From Reticulitermes lucifugus (Eukaryota; Arthropoda; Insecta; Blattodea; Rhinotermitidae): a stretch of DNA of 43,772 bases. Position 1 is the stretch's first letter. The number at the start of each line of letters is the position of its first letter. Both the position numbers and the translations under genes were made by a program. The notes below the pieces were generated by a model. The model saw nothing but the letters and a program-made list of their open reading frames with translations, was not told the DNA's origin and made no database searches. This document shows positions 21,456-33,400 of this stretch, piece after piece. The stretch is taken from positions 301 through 44,072 of the forward strand of contig JAKCWW010003988.1 in NCBI GenBank assembly GCA_026260175.1, read 5' to 3'.

Positions 21456-24400
21456 GTGAGAGACTGCCAAATCTTGTGTTTCATTGAATGAGTTGCTTTG
21501 TGTGAAAAAAAGTTTGTGTATGAACTCAGTTTTTGTACAAGGCCTCATTCTGATTGTTGCATCTCATACTGTAAATGACTGTGTTGGATATTTAATTACA
21601 GTAGTTCCTTGGAAATCCACACTGGGGGGAGGGGTGGTTCGGATTACTAGGGAATCCGGATCACTAAAGGGAAACTCCATAGTATAGGTAACGTACCAAA
21701 ATCATCACTCAAAGCCAAAGTATAACTCATTGAAGCCTAAATACTGTGCTTAATGGTACATGATGATGATGATAATAATAATAATGGGACATTTTGTTGC
21801 TATCATTTCACTCTAATAGCAAAATAATAGAGAAAGAAAGCTATGACACTCGAGCGATTACATCCCTACTGCTGAGGAGTTAAAGACTGGCTGGCTGTTC
21901 CAGCTTCACCCACACCACCAGCCTCGGAGTATGGATTGTCTCTGATTTTCCCCTGGTGATCTGGACAATGACCAGACCTGTTGATCACCGGGGTGAAAGA
22001 GGGGGTTATATTTAGCCCAAAATTGTCTGGATTACCCAGGGATTTGGATTACTGGGGTCTGGATTACTGAGGACTACTGTACTTTGTTCCCTTACTCTAA
22101 TGCCATTTGCAGATAGTTCAGTATACATTTGCTTCCTCTTGTATGGGGTTTGAGAGATACCGGTTATTTAGTTATGCTTTAATAATGATTTCTGCACCAT
22201 TAGTGTGGTACTACAAGCAGAGGGAGTATGAAAATGATCAAGCTAGCAGATCATGCTCCTTCTGCAAGCTGAACAGGTGGGCTTCATTGTTTGATTTCTA
22301 ATGAATTTCCTGTATACAAGGAAGTTACAAAAAATAAGGTAAACTTTCGTATGTTAAGAACTGTATTCTGAATTTAATGTATACATGCACATGAGTAGCA
22401 GTTGGTACACATCAGATGTCCATGTAGTTATCATTGGTATTTAAATGTCTGTCAAGGCTTGTATCCCTGTGTAGAAGAAATTGGTGTCAAGTGTTTGTAG
22501 CCAGGAGATGAGAGCTTGCTTTGTATGGGCATCTGTTTCAAATGACTGCTTCCCAAGTCAGCGGTGCTCTTCAAGATGCTGTAAAGAAAACTGTTTGGCA
22601 TTAGCCATTATTTAAAGAAAATTTGTGATTTCAGTGTGAGCTAAAGGTGCTTTGTGATAGCATGGTGGTATTTGGTGTAAAATTTAAGGGTAATTCCATG
22701 AATCAGAGGTAAGAGAGAGTAGCATTCCCAAAAGAGGAAACAAATTGAGGTGGGTGACAAAAATTGAATACCATTGTTTTTTAATGAATTGTTGATACTA
22801 TCACACACCAGCTGGCAGATATGCTGCCTTTGTTTAACTGGAGTTCCTGTCTCTTCTCAGTTGTGAGAAGCATTGCCAGTATGCTAACAACTTCCTGATT
22901 CTGCGTTTAATTTACTGAAGAAGTCTTACAGCAGGTATTTTTTAATTTCCACAACTAAGAGTGGAACTGACTTACAAACTCTTGAGGAAAATTTTGGAAC
23001 TGGCTGGTTTTGTAAACTAATGGAATAGCTCATCACTGGTGGACTGAATGAATTGCTAACAGAGGCATCATAACTTGAGTTTAACAATTTCTGCAACTAG
23101 TGCTTCTGTCAAAAAGTTGTTCTTAGTTCTGAAAAGAGCTGGAACATATCTGCAGAGCTTACAGCCGCAGAATTGACTTACAGGGTTGGCACTGATGTCC
23201 ACTGAAAGGTGACTTCGGAAGAGTGTGGTGCAAGGAGTGATATTCTGTGATTCCATGTTTCCATGTTTTAAGTCTTTGACCAGAAGTGTTGCAGAATTTA
23301 TTTAAAATACAGTTGTAAGTGGTTGCTGCTGCCAAACCCCCACCCCCAATTTATTCGTCACTTTGAAAGTGTGAGGCGGTTGAGCCAGCTGACTGCCTGG
23401 GACCTGATGGCGTGATGTTCTAATTAATATTCAGTTTGTACAGTATGTGTCCCCACAAAAGTGGCAGCAGCAGCAACAACGGTAGTGATGATAATATGGC
23501 AATAATGGGTGCTGTGCCCAGGGTGGTACATTTTAAAATTCTGGTTGAAAAGCGCTTACAGAAACAAACACCTCACGCCTTGCCAACTGGTTAAAATCCA
23601 CATTTTTATGTCCATTGCAATTTTTCAGGTTTACCCTGCAGTGAGTAGTGGATGGGCACTGCATCATGTTAGTGCATGTGACACCCAGCCAGGAGATGAC
23701 AATGCACGAATGAGGCAGATGTCAGTTGGTAAGTACAAGTGCATGGTGCCCCATTGTAAGAGATGTGCAGCATTTCTGTTTCTGGCTACCAAGAAATACT
23801 AGCAAGACATGGATGCATAAACTTTCCAAAATGTTGATCTTTTATATGACATACTGTGGATTATGTAATGAGTGTAATAATTTTTGATAAAGCACTAAAA
23901 TGGCTTTCACTGTGTATAGGACTGGGCTTTAGCCTTTTAGTGGTACTTGCCCTGACTGGGGTATGAGCTAATGGTATAAAAGATATGAGCAAGGATATGG
24001 CAGTGCAGTCTACTTGATGCAGAGGATCTAGCAGGTGCTGTTTCTGCTTATATGAACCTTCATGTAAAACATTTTGCTTTTCAGGTGGTGTTAGTGACAA
24101 TGGTGGGAATGGAAATGGAGCGCTAGTGGGGCGTGGTGCTATGCGTGGCCGTCGTGAAGTAAATGTTGAGAGTGTGTGTACCCGGCCAGCTATCTTGAAT
24201 TCTAAGCGAGGTGAGATACTGTCTAAACACTGAGGCGTTATATTGACATTGTATTGGGAGTGTGTTCATTGAAGTCAGTTAACTGTTTCATACTGTGGTT
24301 TTAGTGAGTGCAGGTGGAGGGCTGTAATCAGGGCTCCTGTTATGTTTTTTCCATGTACATAGTTTTGAGCTGTGTTTGGAAGGTTCTGTGTTATTTAGAC

Positions 24401-27400
24401 TTACATCATGCAATCCAGTAGTTTCTGGACTGACCACAAGATGACACTATTGCTAGCATGAACTTTTGTCATTAGGTGTTGTTATTTATATGGGGCTAAT
24501 TTTGGGACCAAATAAGGCAGGCGATACATGCGGGAAAACGATGGGAACGATGGAACGAGGTTTCACTGTATTCAGTTGTGTTACGTTTCCGGACACATCA
24601 AATCTGCTTCACAGCAGACATTGTGAAAATATATCGGCAAATTATGGTACACCCACAGAATCAGGATGTACAGAGGATCCTATGGAGATATTCACCAGAA
24701 GATCCCATTCAGGAATTTAACCTCACCACAGTCACCTATGGGACTGCGTCAGCACCATTTCTGGCTACACGGTGCCTAAAGAAACTGGCAGATGACAACC
24801 AGGAACCTCACCTACGGGCTGCACAGGTACTTCGCAATGATTTCTATGTTAGTGAATTATTAAGTGGAACTTCAACTCTGGAAGAAGCAATCCAAGTACA
24901 AAAGGAAGTATCAACACTTCTACAAACCACAGGTTTCACTTTGAGGAAATGTGCATCTAACCATTCAACATTTTTGGACACCATTCCAGAAGGAAATTGA
25001 GAGACTCAGCATTTATTATCATTGGATAATGAAGATGGTGTCACCACACTTGGTCTACTTTGGAATCCTAACACTGACCAGCTTCAGGTTAAGGACAGTA
25101 GCACTCACACTACCATATCAAATCATCCTGCAGTTACCAAACACAATGTCTTATCCATTGTTGCATCCATTTTTGATCCCATTGGCCTAGTAAGTCCAAT
25201 TATTATCACCTACAAATTATTTCTACAAACCTTGTGGCAAGACAAGCTACAATGGGATGTGTTACTCCCTACTCACAAGAGAAATGGAATCAATTATCTC
25301 AACAAATTCCTGAAATCGCAAATATTAAGATAAACAGAAGGGTTATCTGTTCAGATACCACAAACATACAATTACACTGCTTTGCTTATGGAGCTTGCCT
25401 CTGCTTGTGCTCAACAGGCTGTGACAACCAAACCACCTGTGAACTATTGTGTTCAACCTCAAAGGTCGCGCCATTGAAGAAATTATCACTTCCAAAACTG
25501 GAACTTTGTGCAGCCTTATTACTCACTAAATTGTACAAGAAGGTCACTGCTGCCCTCAACCGAGACATCAATGAAACCTTCTTGTGGACAGACTCATCCA
25601 TCGTCCTCACATGGATACATGGATCCAAGGACTGTCCAGTAAATGGAAGACATTCGTAGGCAACAGGGTTGCCACCATTCAAGAAGACACACATTCTGCA
25701 ATCTGGAGACATGTGCCATCTCAATCTAATCCTGCAGACCTGATATCACGGGGAACTGACCCTGTAAACCTGTCATCATCTACTCTAGGGTGGAAGGGAC
25801 CGCAGTGGTTGGCACACAAGCCATCCTGTTGGCCTAACTTACATTGTCCTACTTCTACCAACATTGAAGTATGTCAAGTACACACTGTCACTGTGCACAT
25901 TCCAGAAGATCTCACCCAGAGGTTTTCTATACTGTCTAAGCTCATCACAGTAATTGCATATTGTAGAAGATTTATTGTTAATTGCAGACAACAAGAATCC
26001 AAGAGACAGTTCAACACAGTCTTCAAAAGAGCTCAACTCTTCTCTCCTCTGCTGTGTGAAACTAGTACAGAAGGTCGCTTACGCGTAAGAAAGACAAGAT
26101 TTGACTCTCAAACAAGAAGTGTCAAATAAGAGCAACCTCAAGGGCTTACATCCATATATCCATTCATGGACCATGAAGGTCTTTTGAGGGTTGGTGGACG
26201 ACTCCAGCAGTCTCTGCTTCCGTATCAGACTATTCATCAACTAATACTGCCACCAAAACACCATTTCACAACCCTAGTTGTCTCTGCAGAGCATATCAGA
26301 CTGCTCCATGCCTGACCACAACTTCTCATTGCCTGTCTTCAGCAGAAATATTGGATTCCAAACCTCAAGAATCTAATTATATCAGTTGTTCATCATTGTC
26401 TGATTTGTTACAGACTGAAGGTTCATGCCTCTCATCAACTCATGGGGGAGCTGCCTTCATCCTGGGTGCAACCTGCCCGACCATTTCTTACAGTTGGGAT
26501 AGATTATGCTGGACCCATCTTACTATGACTCGGAGCACCTCGTAGCAAATCCTCAGTCAAGGCTTACATTGCAGTGTTTGTGTGTTTCATGACTAAGGCA
26601 GTGCACTTAGAGGTTGTCACGAGCCTCACCACAGAAGCTTTTATCGCTGCCCTTTGATGCTTTATCGCTCGACGGGGAAAACCTAAGACCATCTATTCAG
26701 ATAATGGTACCAATTTTGAAGGTGCATCACACCAACTCCATGATATCTACACCATGCTACGATCATCACAAGTGGACAAGGTCCAGGATTTTCTAGCCAA
26801 TCAAGGATGTGATTGGAAATTCATAAATTCATCCCTCCACATTCTCCTCACTTTGGTGGCCTATGGGAGGCCGCAGTAAAATCAATGAAGTACCACCTGC
26901 GATGCACCTAAGGCTCCCGAGTGGTCACTTACGAAGAACTGGCTACATTGCTAGCAGAAATCGAGGCCTGTCTCAATTCCAGACCTCTATGTGTCCTCTC
27001 AAACAATCCACAAGATCCTTCATATCTCTCTCCTGGACACTTCCTAATTGGTGACACATTCACAAATTTACCTTTTGCAGATTTAACTAATATGAAATGT
27101 CACAGTGTGTCCAGGTGGCAAGAAATTCAACAGCAACTCCAGCAGTTCTGGCAGCGATGGTCTGCTGACTATCTGACGCAGCTTCAACAAAGGCATCGTT
27201 GACAGACTTTCAACACCCAACCTTATCTCCAGGAACGTCGTTCTCCTGAAAGAAGACAACGTGCCACCTCTCCAGTGGCCACTTGCAGTTATCCAGGAGA
27301 TACACCCTGGACCAGATGGCAAGGTTCGGGTCACTAGTGTGAAATCAGCAAATGGAGTGTTCAAAAGACCAAGGAAAAAAATCATTCCCTTGCCTTCTCT

Positions 27401-30400
27401 AACGGACTCAGGGGTTTAAAATGTACCATTTTAAAGGGGGGCAGGATGTTAAGGCCTGAATGATTTTTGTGTGTTTGGATTGCCCACCCTGAGACTGATT
27501 CGGTTTTTGCTGCTGGGAGCGCTGGACTCGGTGCGGAAACTAGTATGTGCGGGCAGTTCGCTCGTTCATTTTGATAACAGACTTCGAGCTGTACGGAACT
27601 CTTCACTAGAATAGCTGCCTTCTGACAGGGCAGAACTCTACACTTTGATTGTGACCTTCAGACGGTGCAGATGTGCCTCCTGCTTGGCTACCTTAGGACA
27701 GTACGGACGTGCATCAACAAACCTACTGCCCGGCAACACCGGCAGTATGTTACAACATATTCACCAGAACCAGCACCTTTACTCCAGGATGTATTGTTAT
27801 ATGGCAAAATTCTGCAAGTTCTGTAAAGGGTCATATCCGTTGCGATACTGACGCCCTACAGGTGTAGGGTAGAGCAGAGTAGAGTGTTCTAGGTTATTTT
27901 GTTCTTGGAATACAGCTGTAGCATGTGTGATTGTTGCATGGTGTCCTGTGAAATTCAAGTCTGTGTTCCATTTGCAATTTTGGCATACCAGAAAAGGGTA
28001 GACTTGAAAGGACAGTATGTCTGTATCAAATTTTTGGCCTGATGATGATTTTGTGAGAAAGCCACATGTAGTAATCTTTTTGACCATTTGGTGCCTAACG
28101 TCAAGTATGCCCATCATGCGGTGTGATTCTCAAAACTCTAAACATCAGGTATGGGTGACAGCATTTAATGGCCTTCCTTATGCAGCTGTGATTTAAATTC
28201 TGGTTTTGTGCATGTTATGTGGGGCATTTAATTTCAGCGCCAAAGGGTTAATAAACGAGTCATACTGGCAGGCTTGTGCTCTTGTTTGAAAAATATGTAA
28301 CATGTTCAACATTTATATTTTGTTACTAAGCTTAAAAGAAAGGTAAGGATGGTTTGAATAGGTGTGTTTAAATGTGACACTGGATGTTTTGAAACAGGTA
28401 CATCAGGTTGTTTAGTCACACTACAAGCTAATTACTTCAAACTGGAGACCCACACAGATTGGTGTTTGTACCAGTACCGGGTGGATTTTGCTCCTGAGGA
28501 GGACAGGACATTTATCCGCAAAGCATTATTGCGAAACCACAGGGCCACCTTAGGTGGTTACATCTTTGATGGCACCATGATGTACACCAGTGTGCGCCTT
28601 CCTCAAGATGTAAGTAAAGTTCACAACTACATCAGTTCCATTATTTCATCTGAAATCATATCTCTGTTTTATTAGCTTTCCCTCCTTCCCTTGTATCACT
28701 GATGACGTGTCAGTGATCCAATTCCTTTTCTGTCATGTGGTTGACAAAATATAACTGTACCCTGCCAAAAGAGTATTCCTGTTTAAATTCAAAGTTGCCA
28801 TTCTTTGTTGAAGGGTATCAACATATTCTGGCTGTTGAGATGTCAAGCAGGCAGCACTTGTGTATGAGGGGGGGGGGGTCCAGTGAGAAGCGTTTTTGCC
28901 CATAAGTTGTATGTTCTTTTATTTATTGAAATGTGTTATAGATTGGTGTACTGTGTAATGAGGGTCACATTATTTCAGCCACTTGAATTAACTTCAATCC
29001 GGAAGTCAGATGAAACACCAGTTTGCATCACAGTGCATCTTGTTGGTGACCTTGTGCAAGGAGATGGTCACTATTTCCAGTTTTTCAACATACTGATGCG
29101 GAAGTGTCTTGGTCATTTGGACCTGCAGCTTGTTGGGCGCAACTTCTTTGATGCAAAGGCAAAGGTAATTTTCACATTTTGTAACATGGTTTCTTTGCCT
29201 CATGAAAGTGCAGTGAAACCATTTACTGGGATATGTTATTTAATATTTTTTGCATATTATGTTCTTATGAATTATTACATCATAGAAGATGCAGTTTCTG
29301 CCAAATTTCTAATTTAAAATTTTGAAGCTAGTGTAATCGGTAACATACCGAAAAATATCAAAACACACCATCACGTTCAAAGCATCCGTAGTCATACTCA
29401 TTATGTGAACATTATGTTCAAAATTCTTTCAATGTATTTGCACAACTATTTAGCATGAGCATTGTTGTAATTGTTTAGTTTGTAATTTTACAAGAATTTG
29501 TTGGTTTGTTACAGATTGTTGTGCCGGCACACAAACTCGAGCTGTGGCCGGGTTACGTGACATCAATCCGTCAGCATGAGACTGACATTATGATGTGCTC
29601 TGGAATTAATCACAAGATAATGCGACAAGAAACTGCACTGGAGCTGTTGACTGCTTGTGTACATCGTGATGAAACAATGTACAAGGTAAGTGTTACATCA
29701 TTTCTGCTGGTGGTGGCAGGGCTGTTAATTTATCAAATCTTCATTACTTTTAAGTGTGTACTGTGCAGAAACACTTAACCTTTAAAGAACTTGCTGGTGT
29801 AAGTTTGTATTGTTTGCAGTTTTCAGCAAGGTTGAAATTGCTCGCTTTGAATAGAACTCACAAAGCTTGTGTTCCTATTACATAAATTTTGATCCCATAT
29901 ATCTGTTGTTTGTTGTTCTGATAATGTACAGCATTTGTATGTAGAACTGATTGCTTAAGAAAAAATTCTTTACATCTGCAATATGTTGGATATAACCTAA
30001 GGCTAAGCGCGCACGAGCGGTTTTAGTCGCTGCGACTATCGTGCTGCCCAAATGAAACGTACGATTGTATACGGAAGCACGCGCACAGGCGACTATTTAA
30101 TTGTGGCGACGAAAGAGTCGCAGCATGTTCCATTTCAAGGGCGACACGATTGTTGCTTCACGACTGCTTCTACAAATGAAACACAAAGCAACATACTGGT
30201 GCGCGCGCACTGACTACTATCGCCTCCTTTTCTGTCTGCGAAACCAACGCCTTTTGCTTGCGGTAGAGTGATCCCAAGGCAAGAATTTTGTTACGTTAAA
30301 ATGTCTTTCAAAGAAGTGTATGACTGTGAAGTGCTAATTACGGAAATTGAAATATCTAAANAAAAAACTTGTTTGGATATATTTAATATCGGTTTTTGAT

Positions 30401-33400
30401 TGTTTGGATATCTCTTCAGGTCTTTGTAGAGGGAGTAGAATTTTCCTTTGTGTAATCTTTAACTCGTTATTGGATGTACCCAAAACTTTTTTCTTTTCTT
30501 TACTTTTCGCGTTCNNNNNNNNNNNNNNNNNNNNNNNNNNNNNNNNNNNNNNNNNNNNNNNNNNNNNNNNNNNNNNNNNNNNNNNNNNNNNNNNNNNNNN
30601 NNNNNNNNNNNNNNNNNNNNNNNNNNNNNNNNNNNNNNNNNNNNNNNNNNNNNNNNNNNNNNNNNNNNNNNNNNNNNNNNNNNNNNNNNNNNNNNNNNNN
30701 NNNNNNNNNNNNNNNNNNNNNNNNNNNNNNNNNNNNNNNNNNNNNNNNNNNNNNNNNNNNNNNNNNNNNNNNNNNNNNNNNNNNNNNNNNNNNNNNNNNN
30801 NNNNNNNNNNNNNNNNNNNNNNNNNNNNNNNNNNNNNNNNNNNNNNNNNNNNNNNNNCAACAAAGCACACACCAGTGCTGTATCTGTGCAGTCCGTGATA
30901 TAACTGAATCAGTGCGAGGAGATTGTCGCTGTAAAGCGCGGCCTGGCGTTAAAAATCGCCAGCGTCTTTAATCGCTGCGACAATAGTAGCAGCGATTAAA
31001 GACGCTCGTGCGCGCTTAGCCTAAGTCAGGCTCCATCACAATTTTTGTGATTGCTTTTCTGTGATTAGTATTATAGCTTGTAGGGTGCAATGTTTGGGTT
31101 ATCTCAAGCACTCGGGCTACTACATAAGTTCCACTGCCCCCAGGCTGTAATGCAAATTATTTAAAGGCTTGTGTTGGCTGGCCATACTGAGCACACTTTT
31201 CATGATCTTAATACTGCAGATCATAACCCAGTTGTACATGGGCGTTACATGAAAAGTAGAACTGTTTCTTGGTTCCATAGTGCCTGTAAACTGTGACCTA
31301 AACCAATTGAAAGACATTTATGATCTGAAGTAGAATTCTTAAGAAGTTGACAAAAATGTAGTGTGAAAAGTTTCAGACTGTAATTTAAAGCAGGTGTGAC
31401 CTGTACCTGCTTAAATACAGTATTCTTTGAATGGAGACGTGAAATGCATGTTCTGTGTTTAATTTTCTTACAGAATCTGTTCACACAAGCAATTGTTGGA
31501 TGTATTGTCATGACTGACTATAACAATGAGACCTATCGTGTGGATGATGTCAATTTTTCTGTCTGTCCAAAAAGCACATTTGAAATTAAGAGGAAAGGGA
31601 GTGTGTCAAATATCTCATATGTAGATTATTACCTTCAGGTGAGTGTGTGTTTTGGATAGGCCTAGTTTGGATTTTTGCCCTTAACTTTGTCCAGCCTTTA
31701 AATCCCAATGTATCCGCTAATGTCCGGAGTTATTTTTTTTTTTTAAATGCCCATGCCTGCACCTGTGCAGCTTTGAAGAGCTGCATTAAATGTTAAATTG
31801 GTATTTGGTTTCTTGTGGCTGAAGTTTGGAATCTTGAGGTCAGAAGCTAGTAATCCTGGAGCTTGTTGACATTAGTGTCTCTGAATTGGTCGGTTTGAAA
31901 AAGGAGTATGTAACTAATTGATTTTATAGTTTTTGAATATTGTAAAAGTATGGTGTATTTAGCTTTCTGTTGGGTGGGGGGGGGGGCAAGAATTGGTAAT
32001 AAATCCATAGTTTCTTTTATTGAAGCTTTATATATTGAGATAATGTCTTTATACATTGCTTATTGTGTTCAATGTTAACAGAAATACCAGTTGAAAATAC
32101 GTGATTTGGACCAACCACTGCTGGTCAGTCTTACAAAGGCCAGACAGCGAAGGGCTGGCAAGGCTGAATATGTTTGCCTTGTGCCGGAACTGTGTCGCCT
32201 GACTGGTTTGACTGAGGAAATGAGAGGAAATTTCACTCTCATGAGGGATCTTGGTCAACATACACGTATTAATCCTCCAATCAGGATAAAGAGATTGGAA
32301 AATTTCAATCACCGCCTCCAGAAAGAGCCGGCAGTAAGTTATCATGTTCTGTTGTAGTTAGTGATGCTGGTCTACTGCTTTTGAATTCCACTGTGTATTA
32401 ATCAAGTGTAGTGCTCTAAAATCCTTTTATGTGCAGTCTCCCTGTTTTACCACAGCTGTTCATGTTCCCAGCTTTTAAACAATGTTATCCAATGTTATGT
32501 AAGGAAAGTGAGGCTGGTGAGAATGTACATGAATGCCAGTAATAAACATGTGGCTAGTTTTCGTTAGTGAATGATGTTTCAGAATGGTAGTGGAGCAGTA
32601 ATTTTCTTTACTTTGTTGGGTGGATGTCACAAGACCAAGGGTGTGTGTCGAATTGTTTCTTTCAGGTTCAAGAAGATTTGAAACTATGGAATATGAAGCT
32701 TGCTCAAAAACTAGTAGAATTCCAGGGTCGTATTCTTCCACAGGAAAAAATAGTTCAAGGATATGGCATAAAATATGATGTTGGAAAGCAGACAGACTGG
32801 ATGAAAGAATTGCGTAGTAAGTAACACTTTTAGTGGAAATTGTTGTGGCGGGGAAATGCAATCATTCACGGACACAGGCAACTGATTTTTTGTCCAAAAG
32901 TTGGTAACACAGGAAATGGAATACAGTGAAACCTCAATACATTGTTTCTGCAAGGTGTGTGGAGAGGATATGATAAATGCAGGGAAATGACATTTGTGGG
33001 AAAAGCATTAACTATGTCAGAAACATGAGAAAACGAAACATGAAAATTTCACATTTTGGAAACAGAACCAATTCCAAATTGAAAATTTTCTGTTTGTCAC
33101 ACTTGACAGTGCTTTGCTTCTGACAGAATGATGTCACAGTTTCTTTAGAAGTGTGAGCGTGGGCAAAACTTGTCACTGATTCAAGATGACATTTGTCTCC
33201 CTCTTCCTCCCTACTGCTGCTGCCACCATCACAATCATCGCACAACTCACCTATACTGGAAATGCCACGTGTGGGAAGCTCATTATCGGCAGATGTGTAA
33301 CTAAAGTTGGAATCCTTCTCACCATCAAGCCATATCCTGACCTTGTGGAAGGCATTACACTTCTGCAGTTTGGGGGATAATACATGAATTTTATGTTCTG

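Larger units (their letters stand above)
24571..27870 (+). mobile_element. 5'-truncated BEL/Pao LTR retrotransposon with 3' LTR
   Basis: It lies in the sense orientation in PIWI intron 3. The pol frame starts inside the reverse transcriptase ([16 protein letters not shown]) and runs through frameshifts and stops: RT to about 25000; a connection region with [17 protein letters not shown] (about 25150); a Pao-type RNase H/A17 region with [14 protein letters not shown] (about 25480) and [15 protein letters not shown] (about 25710); the integrase with GIDYAGP (about 26500), SDNGTNFEG (about 26700) and GLWEAAVKS (about 26870); and the DUF5641-type tail (about 26930-27420). A polypurine tract AAAGGGGGGCAGGA precedes the LTR, which begins TGTTAAGG at 27447; its 3' end is not fixed. 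Gag, protease, the 5' LTR and the start of RT are missing. The element is dead. Confidence 0.85.
30001..31021. mobile_element. PIF/Harbinger-like element with perfect 19-bp TIRs
   Basis: Termini GGCTAAGCGCGCACGAGCG (30001-30019) and its exact complement (31003-31021) are flanked by TAA on both sides (29998-30000 and 31022-31024), the TWA-type target duplication of PIF/Harbinger. A 343-N gap interrupts it. The remaining sequence is rich in CG words unlike the host intron. A short frame at 30301 may be the start of a MADF-like accessory protein. A perfect 18-bp hairpin sits just inside the right end. It lies in PIWI intron 6; the near-perfect ends suggest a relatively recent insertion. Confidence 0.75.

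Noticed and set aside
30334..30971. Long open frames across the N run
   Set aside because: They exist only because Ns contain no stop codons.
29686..31473. A PIWI exon lost in the assembly gap of intron 6
   Set aside because: Exons 6 and 7 join with the same spacing between the last L1 helix and the PAZ core as in other PIWI proteins, so nothing needs to be missing.
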